A DNA stretch of 64,000 bases, taken from positions 23,037 to 87,036 of the forward strand of contig JAQCQR010000011.1 of the NCBI GenBank assembly GCA_027687465.1. Direction: 5' to 3'. Source of the stretch: Coriobacteriaceae bacterium AF08-21. GTDB taxonomy: Bacteria > Actinomycetota > Coriobacteriia > Coriobacteriales > Coriobacteriaceae. The notes beneath the pieces were generated by a model. It was not told the DNA's origin. It saw only the letters and a list, made by a program, of their open reading frames with translations, and did not search any database. Below are positions 44,406 through 52,834 of the stretch, piece by piece (the stretch's first letter is position 1; each line of letters begins with the position of its first letter). A program made the translations under genes and the position numbers.

Positions 44406-45266
44406 TTACTCCTCTGCCTTTGCGGCATCCCAGAGGTCATTGAGGCCGTGGGTCGAAAGCTCGGCCAGATCCACGTGGGCGTCGGCCGCCATCTGCTCCA
44501 TCGCGGCCCAGCGGCGGCGGAACTTTGCCGTGCTGGCACGCAGGGCGCTCTCGGCGTCGATTCCCTCCTTGCGCGCAACGTTGACCAGGGCAAAGAGCAG
44601 GTCGCCAAACTCCATCTCGCGCTCGGGCGAGCCGGGAGCCTCGGCCTCAAACTCGGCACGCTCCTCAGCGACCTCGTCCCACACGTCCTGGACCGTCTCC
44701 CACTCAAAGCCCACGGCAGCCGCCTTGCGCGACACCTTCTGAGCCTGCATCAGCGCCGGCAGGTGCGTGGGCACACCGTCGAGCAGACCCTCGGGTGCGG
44801 CCCCGCCTGCCGCCACGGCCTGGTCTTTGGCGGCCTTCTCGGCAAGCTTGACCTCGTCCCAAATCTTGAGCACCTCGTCGGAGTTGTCGGCATCCGCATC
44901 GCCAAACACGTGCGGGTGACGACGGATGAGCTTGGCGTCGATATCGCGCGCCACATCGGCCAGCGAAAACTCGCCGGCATCCGCCGCAATCTGCGCATGC
45001 AGTACGACCTGCATGAGCACGTCGCCCAACTCCTCGCGCAGGTGTGCCGCGTCGTCGGCCTCGATGCAGTCGAGCGCCTCGTAGGCTTCCTCGATCATGT
45101 TCTTGCCAATGCTGCGGTGCGTCTGCTCGCGGTCCCACGGGCAGCCGTCGGGCTGACGCAGGCGCCAGATGGTCTGCACCAGATGCTGCAGCTCGGCCGA
45201 CGCGTCTACCAGCGTGGACAGGTCGCGCGAACCCTCGGCATTTTGCTGAGCCATATGCTCGGCCAT
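44406..45266 (-). CDS. mazG: Nucleoside triphosphate pyrophosphohydrolase MazG
   Basis: The 286-residue product contains a first MazG domain (GCPWDREQTHRSIGKNMIEE, then LREELGDVLMQVVLHAQ) and a second, more divergent one (EREMEFGDLLFALVNVAR), as in full-length two-domain MazG. The EEAYE and EELGD acidic residues bind magnesium. It hydrolyses NTPs and dNTPs to the monophosphate and pyrophosphate, clearing aberrant nucleotides and perhaps lowering ppGpp. GGGGGAGGACTAACC precedes the ATG. It lies two bases after yfcE in a larC2-yfcE-mazG run. Confidence 0.96.
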   Translation of the reverse strand: MAEHMAQQNAEGSRDLSTLVDASAELQHLVQTIWRLRQPDGCPWDREQTHRSIGKNMIEEAYEALDCIEADDAAHLREELGDVLMQVVLHAQIAADAGEFSLADVARDIDAKLIRRHPHVFGDADADNSDEVLKIWDEVKLAEKAAKDQAVAAGGAAPEGLLDGVPTHLPALMQAQKVSRKAAAVGFEWETVQDVWDEVAEERAEFEAEAPGSPEREMEFGDLLFALVNVARKEGIDAESALRASTAKFRRRWAAMEQMAADAHVDLAELSTHGLNDLWDAAKAEE

Positions 45267-45268
45267 GG

Positions 45269-45817
45269 TTAGTCCTCCCCCATGATCACATGGCGGAACG
45301 CGCCGCCCTCGTAGACGCCGTAGCTATGTGTGCCGTCCTTGGGGATGCTCACGCTGCCGGGATTGAAGAGCCACAGACCCGGGTGCGCGGCGCTTTCCTC
45401 GTTAACCTTGATGTGCGTATGGCCGTAGACGAGCGCGGAGCCCTCGGGCAGCGCGGGCGCGTGGTCAACGCTGTTATGCATGCCGGCGCCAAAGACGTGG
45501 CCGTGCGTCAGGAACAGTTCACGTCCGGTCTCGTCGAATAGTGTGGCGTAGTCAGCCATGACGGGGAAGTCGAGGACCATCTGGTCGACCTCGGCGTCGC
45601 AGTTGCCGCGCACCGCGATGATGCGGTCGGCCAGGGCGTTGAGCAGCGGAATCACGCGTTTGGGGGCGTAGTCGCGCGGCAGGTCGTTACGCGGGCCGTG
45701 GTAGAGCAGGTCGCCCAGCAGCACAATGCGGTCGGGCTGTTCGGATTCGATGGCAGTGCAGAGGCGCTCGGCCCAGTATGCCGAGCCATGGATGTCGGAA
45801 GCGATGAGGTATTTCAT
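45269..45817 (-). CDS. yfcE: YfcE/MJ0936-type phosphodiesterase
   Basis: The 182-residue product has the compact calcineurin-like fold: ASDIHGSAYW (7-16), LLGDLLYHGPRND, VRGNCDAEVD, LTHGHVFG and YGHTHIKVNEE. The metal-binding Asp, His and Asn residues are all in place. Such enzymes cleave phosphodiesters with manganese; the physiological substrate is not known. The length is normal. GAAAGGACTCCCC precedes the ATG. It sits between the LarC-like gene and mazG on one transcript. Confidence 0.93.
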   Translation of the reverse strand: MKYLIASDIHGSAYWAERLCTAIESEQPDRIVLLGDLLYHGPRNDLPRDYAPKRVIPLLNALADRIIAVRGNCDAEVDQMVLDFPVMADYATLFDETGRELFLTHGHVFGAGMHNSVDHAPALPEGSALVYGHTHIKVNEESAAHPGLWLFNPGSVSIPKDGTHSYGVYEGGAFRHVIMGED

Positions 45818-45872
45818 GGGGAGTCCTTTCGGTGGGGTTAATTGGATTGGCGCGGCGCGTCACTCGCCCGCA

Positions 45873-46358
45873 TCACTCAAATCGCAACGCCGCGGCTTGG
45901 GCCGCTTGCATCACGCGTTGGAGCGGCACGTTGTGCTCGCGGGCAAGGCGAGCACAGTCCTCGTACTCGGGAGCCGCACGTTCACTGCCATCGGGCAGGG
46001 TCGCCACCTTAACGGATACCTCGCCCCAAGGCGTTGTCACCTGCTCGAATCGGCGCGGCAGGCAAACGCGTTCCATCACCTGGCGACGAATGGCGTTGGT
46101 CGTGGTCTCCAAAAAGATAATCGTCTGCAGGCGCTCGATATCCTCGTGTGAGCAGATCACCTGCAACTGCCAGCCGGGGCGGCCTTTTTTGCAGTAGAGG
46201 GGCAGCCAGTGCACCTCGCGGGCGCCGGCCTCGCGCAGGCGGTCAGCAGCATAGGCGAGTACCTCGGGCGACGCATCATCGATGTCGCACTCCAGCTTGA
46301 CGATGGTTTCGGGCGCATCGGTCTCGCGGGACAGCGGAGATGTACTTCCACGTTGCAT
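45873..46358 (-). CDS. larC: Stand-alone LarC C-terminal (nickel insertion) domain
   Basis: The 161-residue product matches the C-terminal half of LarC: VKLECDIDDASPEVLAYAAD, EVHWLPLYCKKGRPGW, IIFLETTTNAIRR and AAPEYEDCARLAREHNVPL. LarC inserts nickel into the pyridinium cofactor of lactate racemase. In full form it has about 400 residues, and in some species it is made by programmed frameshifting of two frames. Here the first half is absent: the upstream 380 bp carries no coding frame of that kind. The start is uncertain; ATG at 46358 has GGAAAGGATCC at a long distance and a GTG at 46397 is in frame. Confidence 0.88.
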   Translation of the reverse strand: MQRGSTSPLSRETDAPETIVKLECDIDDASPEVLAYAADRLREAGAREVHWLPLYCKKGRPGWQLQVICSHEDIERLQTIIFLETTTNAIRRQVMERVCLPRRFEQVTTPWGEVSVKVATLPDGSERAAPEYEDCARLAREHNVPLQRVMQAAQAAALRFE

Positions 46359-46462
46359 ACGGTCCGGATCCTTTCCGCACGGGCTCGTTTTATTCACCCA
46401 AACGCTAGCACATCAAACGTGGCACAGGCGTGACTTTCGTCCGTCGTCGCCCTTGCCCCTAT

Positions 46463-46532
46463 CCAAACATGTACGTCAGCCTCCAAACATGTCATTTTTT
46501 GTCGGTTTTGGAGGCTGACGTACACGTTTTGG
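46463..46532. repeat. Long inverted repeat between larC2 and cydDC
   Basis: TACGTCAGCCTCCAAA (46472-46487) and its exact complement (46507-46522) pair, and outer bases CCAAAC and GTTTTGG extend the stem. The loop contains a run of six T. The rest of this 380-bp gap between divergent genes holds no coding frame that I can support. Confidence 0.65.
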
Positions 46533-46741
46533 AGCGGGCCGCACACGATCAAAATTGCGCCCGCATTCCGTCCACCACAAAGTTCGCCGCACTCAACAAT
46601 TTTGAACTTTCTACGCAGTTCATCGGCTAAAAATTACCCTCGGCATACTTACCCGCTGCACGATGTTACTCTAGTTGCATTTGGCTAACTAAGCGGCTGC
46701 CGAGCACCTCGCCCGGCAGCCGCTGCGGCATCGGAGGTTTT

Positions 46742-49700
46742 ATGTTCGAAAAGCGCCTCTTCTCCCTGGTCCCGCAGGCAACGCCCTACATTGTGGCCAG
46801 CGTCCTGTTTAAGTGGATTGCGCTGATGGCAAACATTACGGTGATGTGGGTGCTCGCGCGCATTCTGGGAGGCATCGTCACCGACGGTCTGCCGGCTGTA
46901 CTCGCCGTCGACGCGCTCGTTCGGGCAGCCTTACCGCTCACCGCCGTCATCATCGTGCGTGCCGCCGCCATCTACCTGGCGCAGCGCACCGGTGACAAGG
47001 CCGCGTTCGAGGCCGTCCGCCGCGTGCGCTCGCTCGTCTACGACAAGCTCACCGCACTCGGCCCCTCCTACACCGAGACCGTCCCCACCGCCGAGGCCGT
47101 CCAGACCAGCGTCGAGGGCGCCACGCAACTCCAGGTGTACTTTGGCGGCTACCTGCCGCAGCTCTTCTTTGCGGGCTTGGCACCCATCACGCTGTTTGTA
47201 CTGCTCGTGGGCCAGGCGGGTCTTCCCGCCGCGCTGCTACTCGCCTGCGTTCCGGTCATCCCCGTCTCCATCATGATGGTCATGCGCAACGCCAAAAAGA
47301 TCGGTGCCGAGTACTGGGGCAGCTATGTCGATCTTGGCGGCATGTTCCTGGAGGCCGTGCAGGGTCTCACCACCCTTAAGGTCTACCAGGCCGATCGCAG
47401 CTGGCACGAGCGCATCAACGCCGAGTCCGAGCGTTTCCGCACAGCGACCATGCGCCTGCTGGTGATGCAGCTGCGCTCCATTTGCGTTATGGACCTGGTC
47501 GTCTATATGGGCGCCGCGCTCGGCATTATCGTAGCCACGCTGCAGCTCGCCACGGGCAAGATTGGCTTTGAGGCTGCCTTCCTCATCGTCTTTCTGTCGC
47601 AGGAGTTCTTTTTGCCTATGCGCCGCCTGGGATCGCTGTTCCACACGGCCATGAACGGCATGGCCGCCTCGCGCCGCATGTTTGGCATTTTGGATACGCC
47701 CGAGCCCGAGCGCGGCGATGTTGAGCTTGACGGTCGCGGCGATATCGAGCTCGCGGGCGTGAGCTATGCATACGGCGACCGCACGGTGCTGGACAGCGCC
47801 AGCGCGACCATTGCGCACGGCTCGCTCGTGGCACTCGTAGGCGAAAGCGGCGGCGGCAAGTCCACGATCGCGGGGATTATCGCGGGCCGCAAGGGTGCCT
47901 ACCGTGGCAGCGTTCGCATCGGCGGCGTCGAGCTGCGCGACGCCACGGCCGCCTCACTCATGCGCGCCGTCACCCTGGTGCCCACCAACGGTTACCTGTT
48001 TGCCGGCACCCTGCGCGACAACCTGCTGCTCGCCCAGCCCAGCGCCACCGATACCGAGCTCATGGACGCACTCGACCGCACGCGCGTGGCGGCCTTTGTG
48101 CAGGCCAACGGCGGGCTCGACATGATGATTAACGAGGGCGGCACCAACCTTTCGGGCGGCCAGCGCCAGCGCGTGTGCATGGCCCGCGCCCTGCTGCACG
48201 ACTCGCCGATCTATGTCTTTGACGAGGCGACGAGCAATGTGGACGCCGCAAGCGAAGCCGCAATCGGCGAGGTCATTGCATCGCTCGCCGGCGGGCACAC
48301 CGTAATCGCGGTGGCACACCGCCTGTCGACGATCGTAGGCGCCGATCAGATCCTGGTGCTGGAGCGTGGCCGTATTGCCGAGCACGGGACTCACGGCGAG
48401 CTCTTGGCCACCGCGGGCGCCTATGCGCGCATGTGGAACAGCCAGGAGCAGCTCTCGGCATATGCGTATGCGGAGGGTGATGCCGAGGATGTCGGCGCGG
48501 TTGAGGCTGTTGACGGCAGCGCCGCCTGTACCGATGGCCTCAACGGTGCTAGCTCGTCTTCCGCTGCCGCGGCGCTTGACTCCGGCCGCGTCCGTCGCTC
48601 GGCGCCGTCCATCATGTGGCGCATGATGGGGCTCGTCCGACCGCTTGCCGGCTGGCTTGTGCTAGCCGTCGCGCTGGGCAGCATTGGCATGCTCACCGCC
48701 GCGTTCGTACCGGCCTTTGGCGCCCTTGGTCTTATGGCCGCGCTGGGCTACAACGCCTTGGGGCTCGGTCTTGTCGCGGCATGCGCGGCCTGCGCCGCCT
48801 GCGGCATCGCACGCGGGCCGCTCCATTACGGAGAGCAGCTCTGCAACCATTACATCGCGTTCCGCCTACTCGCACACATTCGCAACCTGGTGTTTGGCGC
48901 CCTGCGCCAGCTCGCCCCCGCCAAGCTCGAGGGCCGCGGCAAGGGCGAGCTCGTGAGCCTGGTCACCTCGGATATCGAGCTGCTCGAGGTCTTCTACGCG
49001 CACACCATCTCGCCCATTGCAATCGCTCTGGTCTGCACCGTTGTGTTTGAGGGCTTTTTGCTGGCTGTGAGCCCCGAGCTCGCGGGCATCGCGCTCGTGG
49101 CCTACGCGGTCCTGGGCGTGCTACTGCCCCTGACCTCGGCCAAGGCATGCGGCACCACCGGCCGCCAGAGCCGCGAGGGCGCCGGTAAGCTGGGCGCCTT
49201 TGTGCTCGACAGTCTACGCGGCGCGTCCGAGACTATCCAGTTTGCCGGTGGCGCCGATCGCAGCCGTGCCCTGAGCAAGCTGACCGAGCAAGTCGGCGAC
49301 GTGGACGCGCGCCTCAAGCGCCGCCAGGCGGCCAGCGAGGCCGTAGCCGATGCGCTTATTCTTGCGGCCAATCTGGTGATGCTCGGGCGAGCGCTGCAGC
49401 TGGTGGCTGCGGGAACGATCGATTTTGCCGCAGCGTTTGTCGCCGTCTTTACCTTTGTGTCGTCGTTTGGCTCGGTGATGGCAGTGAGCCGCCTGGGCGC
49501 CTCACTGCAGGAGACGCTCGCCTCGGGCGCGCGCGTGCTCGATCTGCTCGACGAGCAGCCCCAGTGCACCGAGGTCTCCGACGGACAGGACGTTGGGTTT
49601 GCCGGCGCCGCAGCCGAGCATGTGAGCTTTAGCTATGCGGGCGGCGTGGACGCGGGCGGTGCCGACACCACAGAGCAGGCCGCGAACAACCCCGCCTCGA

Positions 49701-50308
49701 GTCTCATCCTCGACGACGTGACCTGCACCTTTGCGCCCGGCACCATGACCTGCATCATGGGACGCTCGGGCTCGGGCAAGTCGACGCTGCTTAAGCTGCT
49801 CATGCGCTTTTGGGACCCCGCAGCCGGCACCATCACGGTGAGCGGCGTCGATGCCCGCCACATCAACACGGCGAGCCTGCGCAGCCACGAGGCCTATATG
49901 ACCCAGGACACGCATCTGTTCTGCGGCACCGTACGCGAGAACCTGCTGGTCGCGCACGCCAACGCCACCGATACCGAGCTGCTCGACGCTTGCCGCTCCA
50001 CCTCACTCACCACGCTCATCGACCGTCTGCCGCAGGGATTCGACACGCCCGTTGCCGAACTGGGCGACTCGCTTTCGGGCGGCGAGCGCCAGCGCATCGG
50101 CCTTGCGCGCATCTTCCTCAACGACGCACCCTTCATCTTACTCGACGAACCCACCAGCGCGCTCGATGCCCTCAACGAGGCGTCCGTGATGCAGGCGATC
50201 GACGAGCTCAAGCGTCGCGGCAAGACCATTGTGCTGGTAAGCCACCGTGCCAGCACCTGCGCGTTTGCCGATTTCTCGCTTTCGGTCGAGCACGGGAGGC
50301 TGAGCTAA
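46742..50308 (+). CDS. cydDC: Fused CydD-CydC type ABC exporter
   Basis: The 1188-residue product is two complete half-transporters in one chain. Each has about six membrane segments and an ATPase: half 1 Walker A GESGGGKST near 366 and LSGGQRQRV near 470; half 2 Walker A GRSGSGKST near 1007 and LSGGERQRI near 1111. The overall pattern fits CydD then CydC, exporters of thiols such as glutathione or cysteine that are needed for cytochrome bd assembly. A Ser/Ala-rich linker of about 50 residues joins the halves. GGAGGTTTT precedes the ATG. No cydAB lies in the window. The next gene overlaps its stop by one base. Confidence 0.93.
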   Translation: MFEKRLFSLVPQATPYIVASVLFKWIALMANITVMWVLARILGGIVTDGLPAVLAVDALVRAALPLTAVIIVRAAAIYLAQRTGDKAAFEAVRRVRSLVYDKLTALGPSYTETVPTAEAVQTSVEGATQLQVYFGGYLPQLFFAGLAPITLFVLLVGQAGLPAALLLACVPVIPVSIMMVMRNAKKIGAEYWGSYVDLGGMFLEAVQGLTTLKVYQADRSWHERINAESERFRTATMRLLVMQLRSICVMDLVVYMGAALGIIVATLQLATGKIGFEAAFLIVFLSQEFFLPMRRLGSLFHTAMNGMAASRRMFGILDTPEPERGDVELDGRGDIELAGVSYAYGDRTVLDSASATIAHGSLVALVGESGGGKSTIAGIIAGRKGAYRGSVRIGGVELRDATAASLMRAVTLVPTNGYLFAGTLRDNLLLAQPSATDTELMDALDRTRVAAFVQANGGLDMMINEGGTNLSGGQRQRVCMARALLHDSPIYVFDEATSNVDAASEAAIGEVIASLAGGHTVIAVAHRLSTIVGADQILVLERGRIAEHGTHGELLATAGAYARMWNSQEQLSAYAYAEGDAEDVGAVEAVDGSAACTDGLNGASSSSAAAALDSGRVRRSAPSIMWRMMGLVRPLAGWLVLAVALGSIGMLTAAFVPAFGALGLMAALGYNALGLGLVAACAACAACGIARGPLHYGEQLCNHYIAFRLLAHIRNLVFGALRQLAPAKLEGRGKGELVSLVTSDIELLEVFYAHTISPIAIALVCTVVFEGFLLAVSPELAGIALVAYAVLGVLLPLTSAKACGTTGRQSREGAGKLGAFVLDSLRGASETIQFAGGADRSRALSKLTEQVGDVDARLKRRQAASEAVADALILAANLVMLGRALQLVAAGTIDFAAAFVAVFTFVSSFGSVMAVSRLGASLQETLASGARVLDLLDEQPQCTEVSDGQDVGFAGAAAEHVSFSYAGGVDAGGADTTEQAANNPASSLILDDVTCTFAPGTMTCIMGRSGSGKSTLLKLLMRFWDPAAGTITVSGVDARHINTASLRSHEAYMTQDTHLFCGTVRENLLVAHANATDTELLDACRSTSLTTLIDRLPQGFDTPVAELGDSLSGGERQRIGLARIFLNDAPFILLDEPTSALDALNEASVMQAIDELKRRGKTIVLVSHRASTCAFADFSLSVEHGRLS

Positions 50309-50727
50309 TGGCGCGCCAGGTCGACACACCGGAGCTGGCACGCAAACGTGAGCGCGAGACCCAAATGGTGTCGCAGATGATCGCGCTGTGGTGTCGTGGA
50401 CATCATGGCGGTGGGCATGCGGTCGAGCAGGCTGGCGACGATGGGCCCGTGCGCGTGAAGCTCGGCCTTCGGACCATTACGCTCTGCCCCGAATGCGCCG
50501 AGCTGCAGAAATACGCCGTCGCGCGCATTGGGCACTGCCCCCACATGGGCACCAAGACATTTTGCTCGGCCTGTCCTTCGCATTGTTACCGGTCTGCCAT
50601 GCGCGAGAGGATCCGCAAGGTCATGCGCTGGTCGGGACCACGTATGATCCGCTATCGCCCCATCACCGCCGTGCGGCACGCGATGGTAACGGTGCAGGCC
50701 AAACGCGTGGCGGCACGAAGCAAGTAG
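50308..50727 (+). CDS. YgbA-like nitrous-oxide-stimulated promoter family protein
   Basis: The 139-residue product has the Cys pattern of the family: LCPECAELQKYAV, then CPHMGTKTFCSACPSHCY, suggesting metal or iron-sulfur binding, and a basic C-terminus (RERIRKVMRWSGPRMI). The name comes from nitric oxide- and nitrous oxide-related regulation of the E. coli homologue; the mechanism is unknown. Stop and start overlap as TAATG with the cydDC gene, so the two are coupled, which fits a common role in respiratory or redox stress. Confidence 0.85.
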   Translation: MARQVDTPELARKRERETQMVSQMIALWCRGHHGGGHAVEQAGDDGPVRVKLGLRTITLCPECAELQKYAVARIGHCPHMGTKTFCSACPSHCYRSAMRERIRKVMRWSGPRMIRYRPITAVRHAMVTVQAKRVAARSK

Positions 50728-50847
50728 TCGCCGGCGCCGGCACGCGCCGCCTGTCCTTTCCCGTCGATTTCGGCCCCCGGTGCGCTCGTCGCATCGGGGG
50801 CCGCGCCGTTACAATGGAGCGGATTCACCAAATGCAAAGGAGTCGCC

Positions 50848-51759
50848 ATGCCCGCCTGCCCGCTGGTCGATTGCCACACCCATACTTCGTTTTCGGATGG
50901 CCATGCCTCGTTTGAGGACAACGTCCGTGCCGCTGCTGCGGCAGGCTGCCGCGTCATGGTCTCGACTGACCACCTCACCCTGCCCGCCAGCATGGACGCC
51001 AACTGCGAAGTGCAAGTTGTCGAGGGCGACCTGACGGCGCATCGCCTGGCATTTGAGGACGCCCGCAAGCTCGCCGCGCAAATCGCGCCGGAGCTCGCCT
51101 TTATCTACGGTTTTGAATGCGATTGGTACGAGGGTTGCGAGCCCTTGGTGGAGCGCTGGTCCGCTGGTGCCGTAGTGCGCTTGGGCAGTGTGCACTGGAT
51201 TGGCGATCCGGGCGATATCATGGCCGGCGCTGCGGGCACGGCAGGGACAGAGGACGTCGCGCGCCCCGATACGCCCGACTCACGCTGCGGCTGGATCGAC
51301 GACGATACCAACCTGCATGTTTGGGAAAACCTGGGCGTGCGCGGCGTATGGGGGCGCTACGTCGACGACTGGTGCCGCGCCTGCGAAAGCTCACTCAACT
51401 TTGACGTGATGGCCCACCCCGACCTGGTCATGCGCTTTTCGAAGGACGGCTTTGCACCCGACTTTGACCCCGCGCCGTTTTGGGAGCAGATGGCCGAATG
51501 CGCCCATGATACGGGTCGCCGCGTTGAGGTCTCGACAGCCGCGCCGCGCAAGGGCCTCGACGATTACTACCCCGCGACCGGCCTTTTGCGTCGCTTCGCC
51601 CACGCCGAGGTGCCGATTACTTTTGGCTCGGACGCACACCGCGCCTGCGATATTTGCTGGAACATCCGCGAGGCCCAGACCCACGCCTACGACTGCGGCT
51701 ACCGAACCTTCGATATCCCCCACCCCACCGGCGAATGGGAATCCACGCCCCTCGCCTAA
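50848..51759 (+). CDS. PHP-domain phosphatase, probable histidinol phosphatase
   Basis: The 303-residue product has the PHP motifs: LVDCHTHTSFSDGH (7-20), VSTDHLTLP, YGFECDWYEG, VMAHPDL and FGSDAHRA. These bind the three metal ions. The family includes HisK/HisJ-type histidinol phosphatases, which remove phosphate from histidinol-P. The gene is convergent with the his operon, 29 bp from its end, and the operon has no other hisN-type gene. That makes histidinol phosphatase the best guess, but the position alone does not prove it. CAAAGGAGTCGCC precedes the ATG. Confidence 0.85.
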   Translation: MPACPLVDCHTHTSFSDGHASFEDNVRAAAAAGCRVMVSTDHLTLPASMDANCEVQVVEGDLTAHRLAFEDARKLAAQIAPELAFIYGFECDWYEGCEPLVERWSAGAVVRLGSVHWIGDPGDIMAGAAGTAGTEDVARPDTPDSRCGWIDDDTNLHVWENLGVRGVWGRYVDDWCRACESSLNFDVMAHPDLVMRFSKDGFAPDFDPAPFWEQMAECAHDTGRRVEVSTAAPRKGLDDYYPATGLLRRFAHAEVPITFGSDAHRACDICWNIREAQTHAYDCGYRTFDIPHPTGEWESTPLA

Positions 51760-51788
51760 GACTAGCCGTTAGGGACGTTCTTAAACGA

Positions 51789-52106
51789 CTAGTGGCGGCG
51801 GGCGTTGAGCTCGCCGGCCAGTTCGTCGAGGGTGATGCCGTAGCGCTCGAGCGTCACGAGCAAGTGGTAGATCAGGTCGCCGGCCTCGTAGCGAATGTGA
51901 TCGTGGTCGTTATCCTTGCAGGCCATGATCACCTCGCTCGCCTCCTCGGCAAGCTTCTTGAGCAGCTCGTCCTCGACGTCGGTCAGCAGACGGGCGGTGT
52001 AGCTCTCCTGTGGCGACGCATCGCGACGACCGTGAATCACCTCGGCCAGACCCGTCAGCGTCTCGCCGATATTTCCCGGCTGCACGTTAGCTGTTCTGAC
52101 TCCCAT
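51789..52106 (-). CDS. hisE: Phosphoribosyl-ATP pyrophosphatase
   Basis: HisE catalyses the second step of histidine synthesis, removing pyrophosphate from phosphoribosyl-ATP. The 105-residue product has the MazG-like helical motif: KKLAEEASEVIMACKDND and then YEAGDLIYHLLVTLERYGI, with the acidic residues binding magnesium. It is a separate protein, not fused to HisI. It is the last gene of the operon, after the 75-residue ORF by 15 bp. Confidence 0.97.
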   Translation of the reverse strand: MGVRTANVQPGNIGETLTGLAEVIHGRRDASPQESYTARLLTDVEDELLKKLAEEASEVIMACKDNDHDHIRYEAGDLIYHLLVTLERYGITLDELAGELNARRH

Positions 52107-52121
52107 GGTTATTTCCTCTCG

Positions 52122-52349
52122 TTACTGCAGCGTAAAGTAGGTACCGGTCTCATCGAACCGAGGCTTTGCGCCCTTTTTCTCAAAGAACTCGACGATGACG
52201 GCATGGGCCTCATCGAGCCTTTCCTTCTCGGCCTCGAGCCAAAGCGACTGCGCCCCGCAGGCATCAGTCAGGTGCACGCGGCATGGCACGCCCGCGCGGA
52301 GGAGCTCGGTGTTGCATTCGGCGACCTCGAACGGCGTCACGACTTTCAT
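52122..52349 (-). CDS. Small conserved-looking protein inside the his operon
   Basis: The 75-residue product starts [11 protein letters not shown] with GGGGGAGTGCG upstream, overlapping the hisI stop by 4 bases (ATGA). It contains one helix ([19 protein letters not shown]) and two short strands, and no known motif. Translational coupling to hisI and position before hisE suggest it belongs to the pathway or controls it. The family is unknown to me. Confidence 0.7.
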   Translation of the reverse strand: MKVVTPFEVAECNTELLRAGVPCRVHLTDACGAQSLWLEAEKERLDEAHAVIVEFFEKKGAKPRFDETGTYFTLQ

Positions 52350-52687
52350 CGCACTCCCCCTTCCACGCGCTTAAAGAAGCAGGTACGGTTGCCGGTATGG
52401 CAGGCCGGGCCCGGCGAGTCCACCTTGACCAGCAGCGTATCGCTATCGCAGTCGGCCCAGAGCTCCTTGACCTCTTGCATGTTGCCACTCGTCGCGCCCT
52501 TGTTCCAGAGCTCCTGACGGCTGCGACTCCAAAACCACGTGGTCCCGGTCTTGAGCGTCAGCCCCACCGATTCCTCGTTCATCCAAGCAACCATAAGCAC
52601 CTCGCCGGTGTCATATTGCTGAACCACACAAGGAATCAGCCCGTGGGCGTCGTATTTAAGCTCGGTAGCATTTATTACCTCAGTCAT
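52346..52687 (-). CDS. hisI: Phosphoribosyl-AMP cyclohydrolase
   Basis: HisI opens the adenine ring of phosphoribosyl-AMP, the third step of the pathway. The 113-residue product has [47 protein letters not shown] and [12 protein letters not shown], with the Cys and His zinc ligands. Two tandem ATGs precede TEV; the second (52687) is better spaced from GGGAG. A longer frame upstream runs into the hairpin element and is not used. hisE is a separate gene. Confidence 0.96.
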   Translation of the reverse strand: MTEVINATELKYDAHGLIPCVVQQYDTGEVLMVAWMNEESVGLTLKTGTTWFWSRSRQELWNKGATSGNMQEVKELWADCDSDTLLVKVDSPGPACHTGNRTCFFKRVEGGVR

Positions 52688-52731
52688 CATTTCTCCCAAG
52701 TAACAAACGAAATCCCACAGGTCGGCGAGGG

Positions 52732-52825
52732 TTGTCCAGGTGCCGCAGGTTGCCGCGAAAGAGGAGCGACGCGTACTTTGGTACGCGAGCGACGGTTTGA
52801 GCGGCAAGATGCGGTGCCTGGGCAA
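52732..52825. repeat. 94-base hairpin element between hisF and hisI
   Basis: The ends TTGTCCAGGTGCCGCA and TGCGGTGCCTGGGCAA pair with few mismatches. They enclose a second stem (TTGCCGC with GCGGCAA) and an inner one (GCGTAC with GTACGC). It fills most of the gap between hisF and hisI and is transcribed with the operon. It looks like a dispersed structured repeat. Confidence 0.7.
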
Positions 52826-52834
52826 GCCGCAGCA

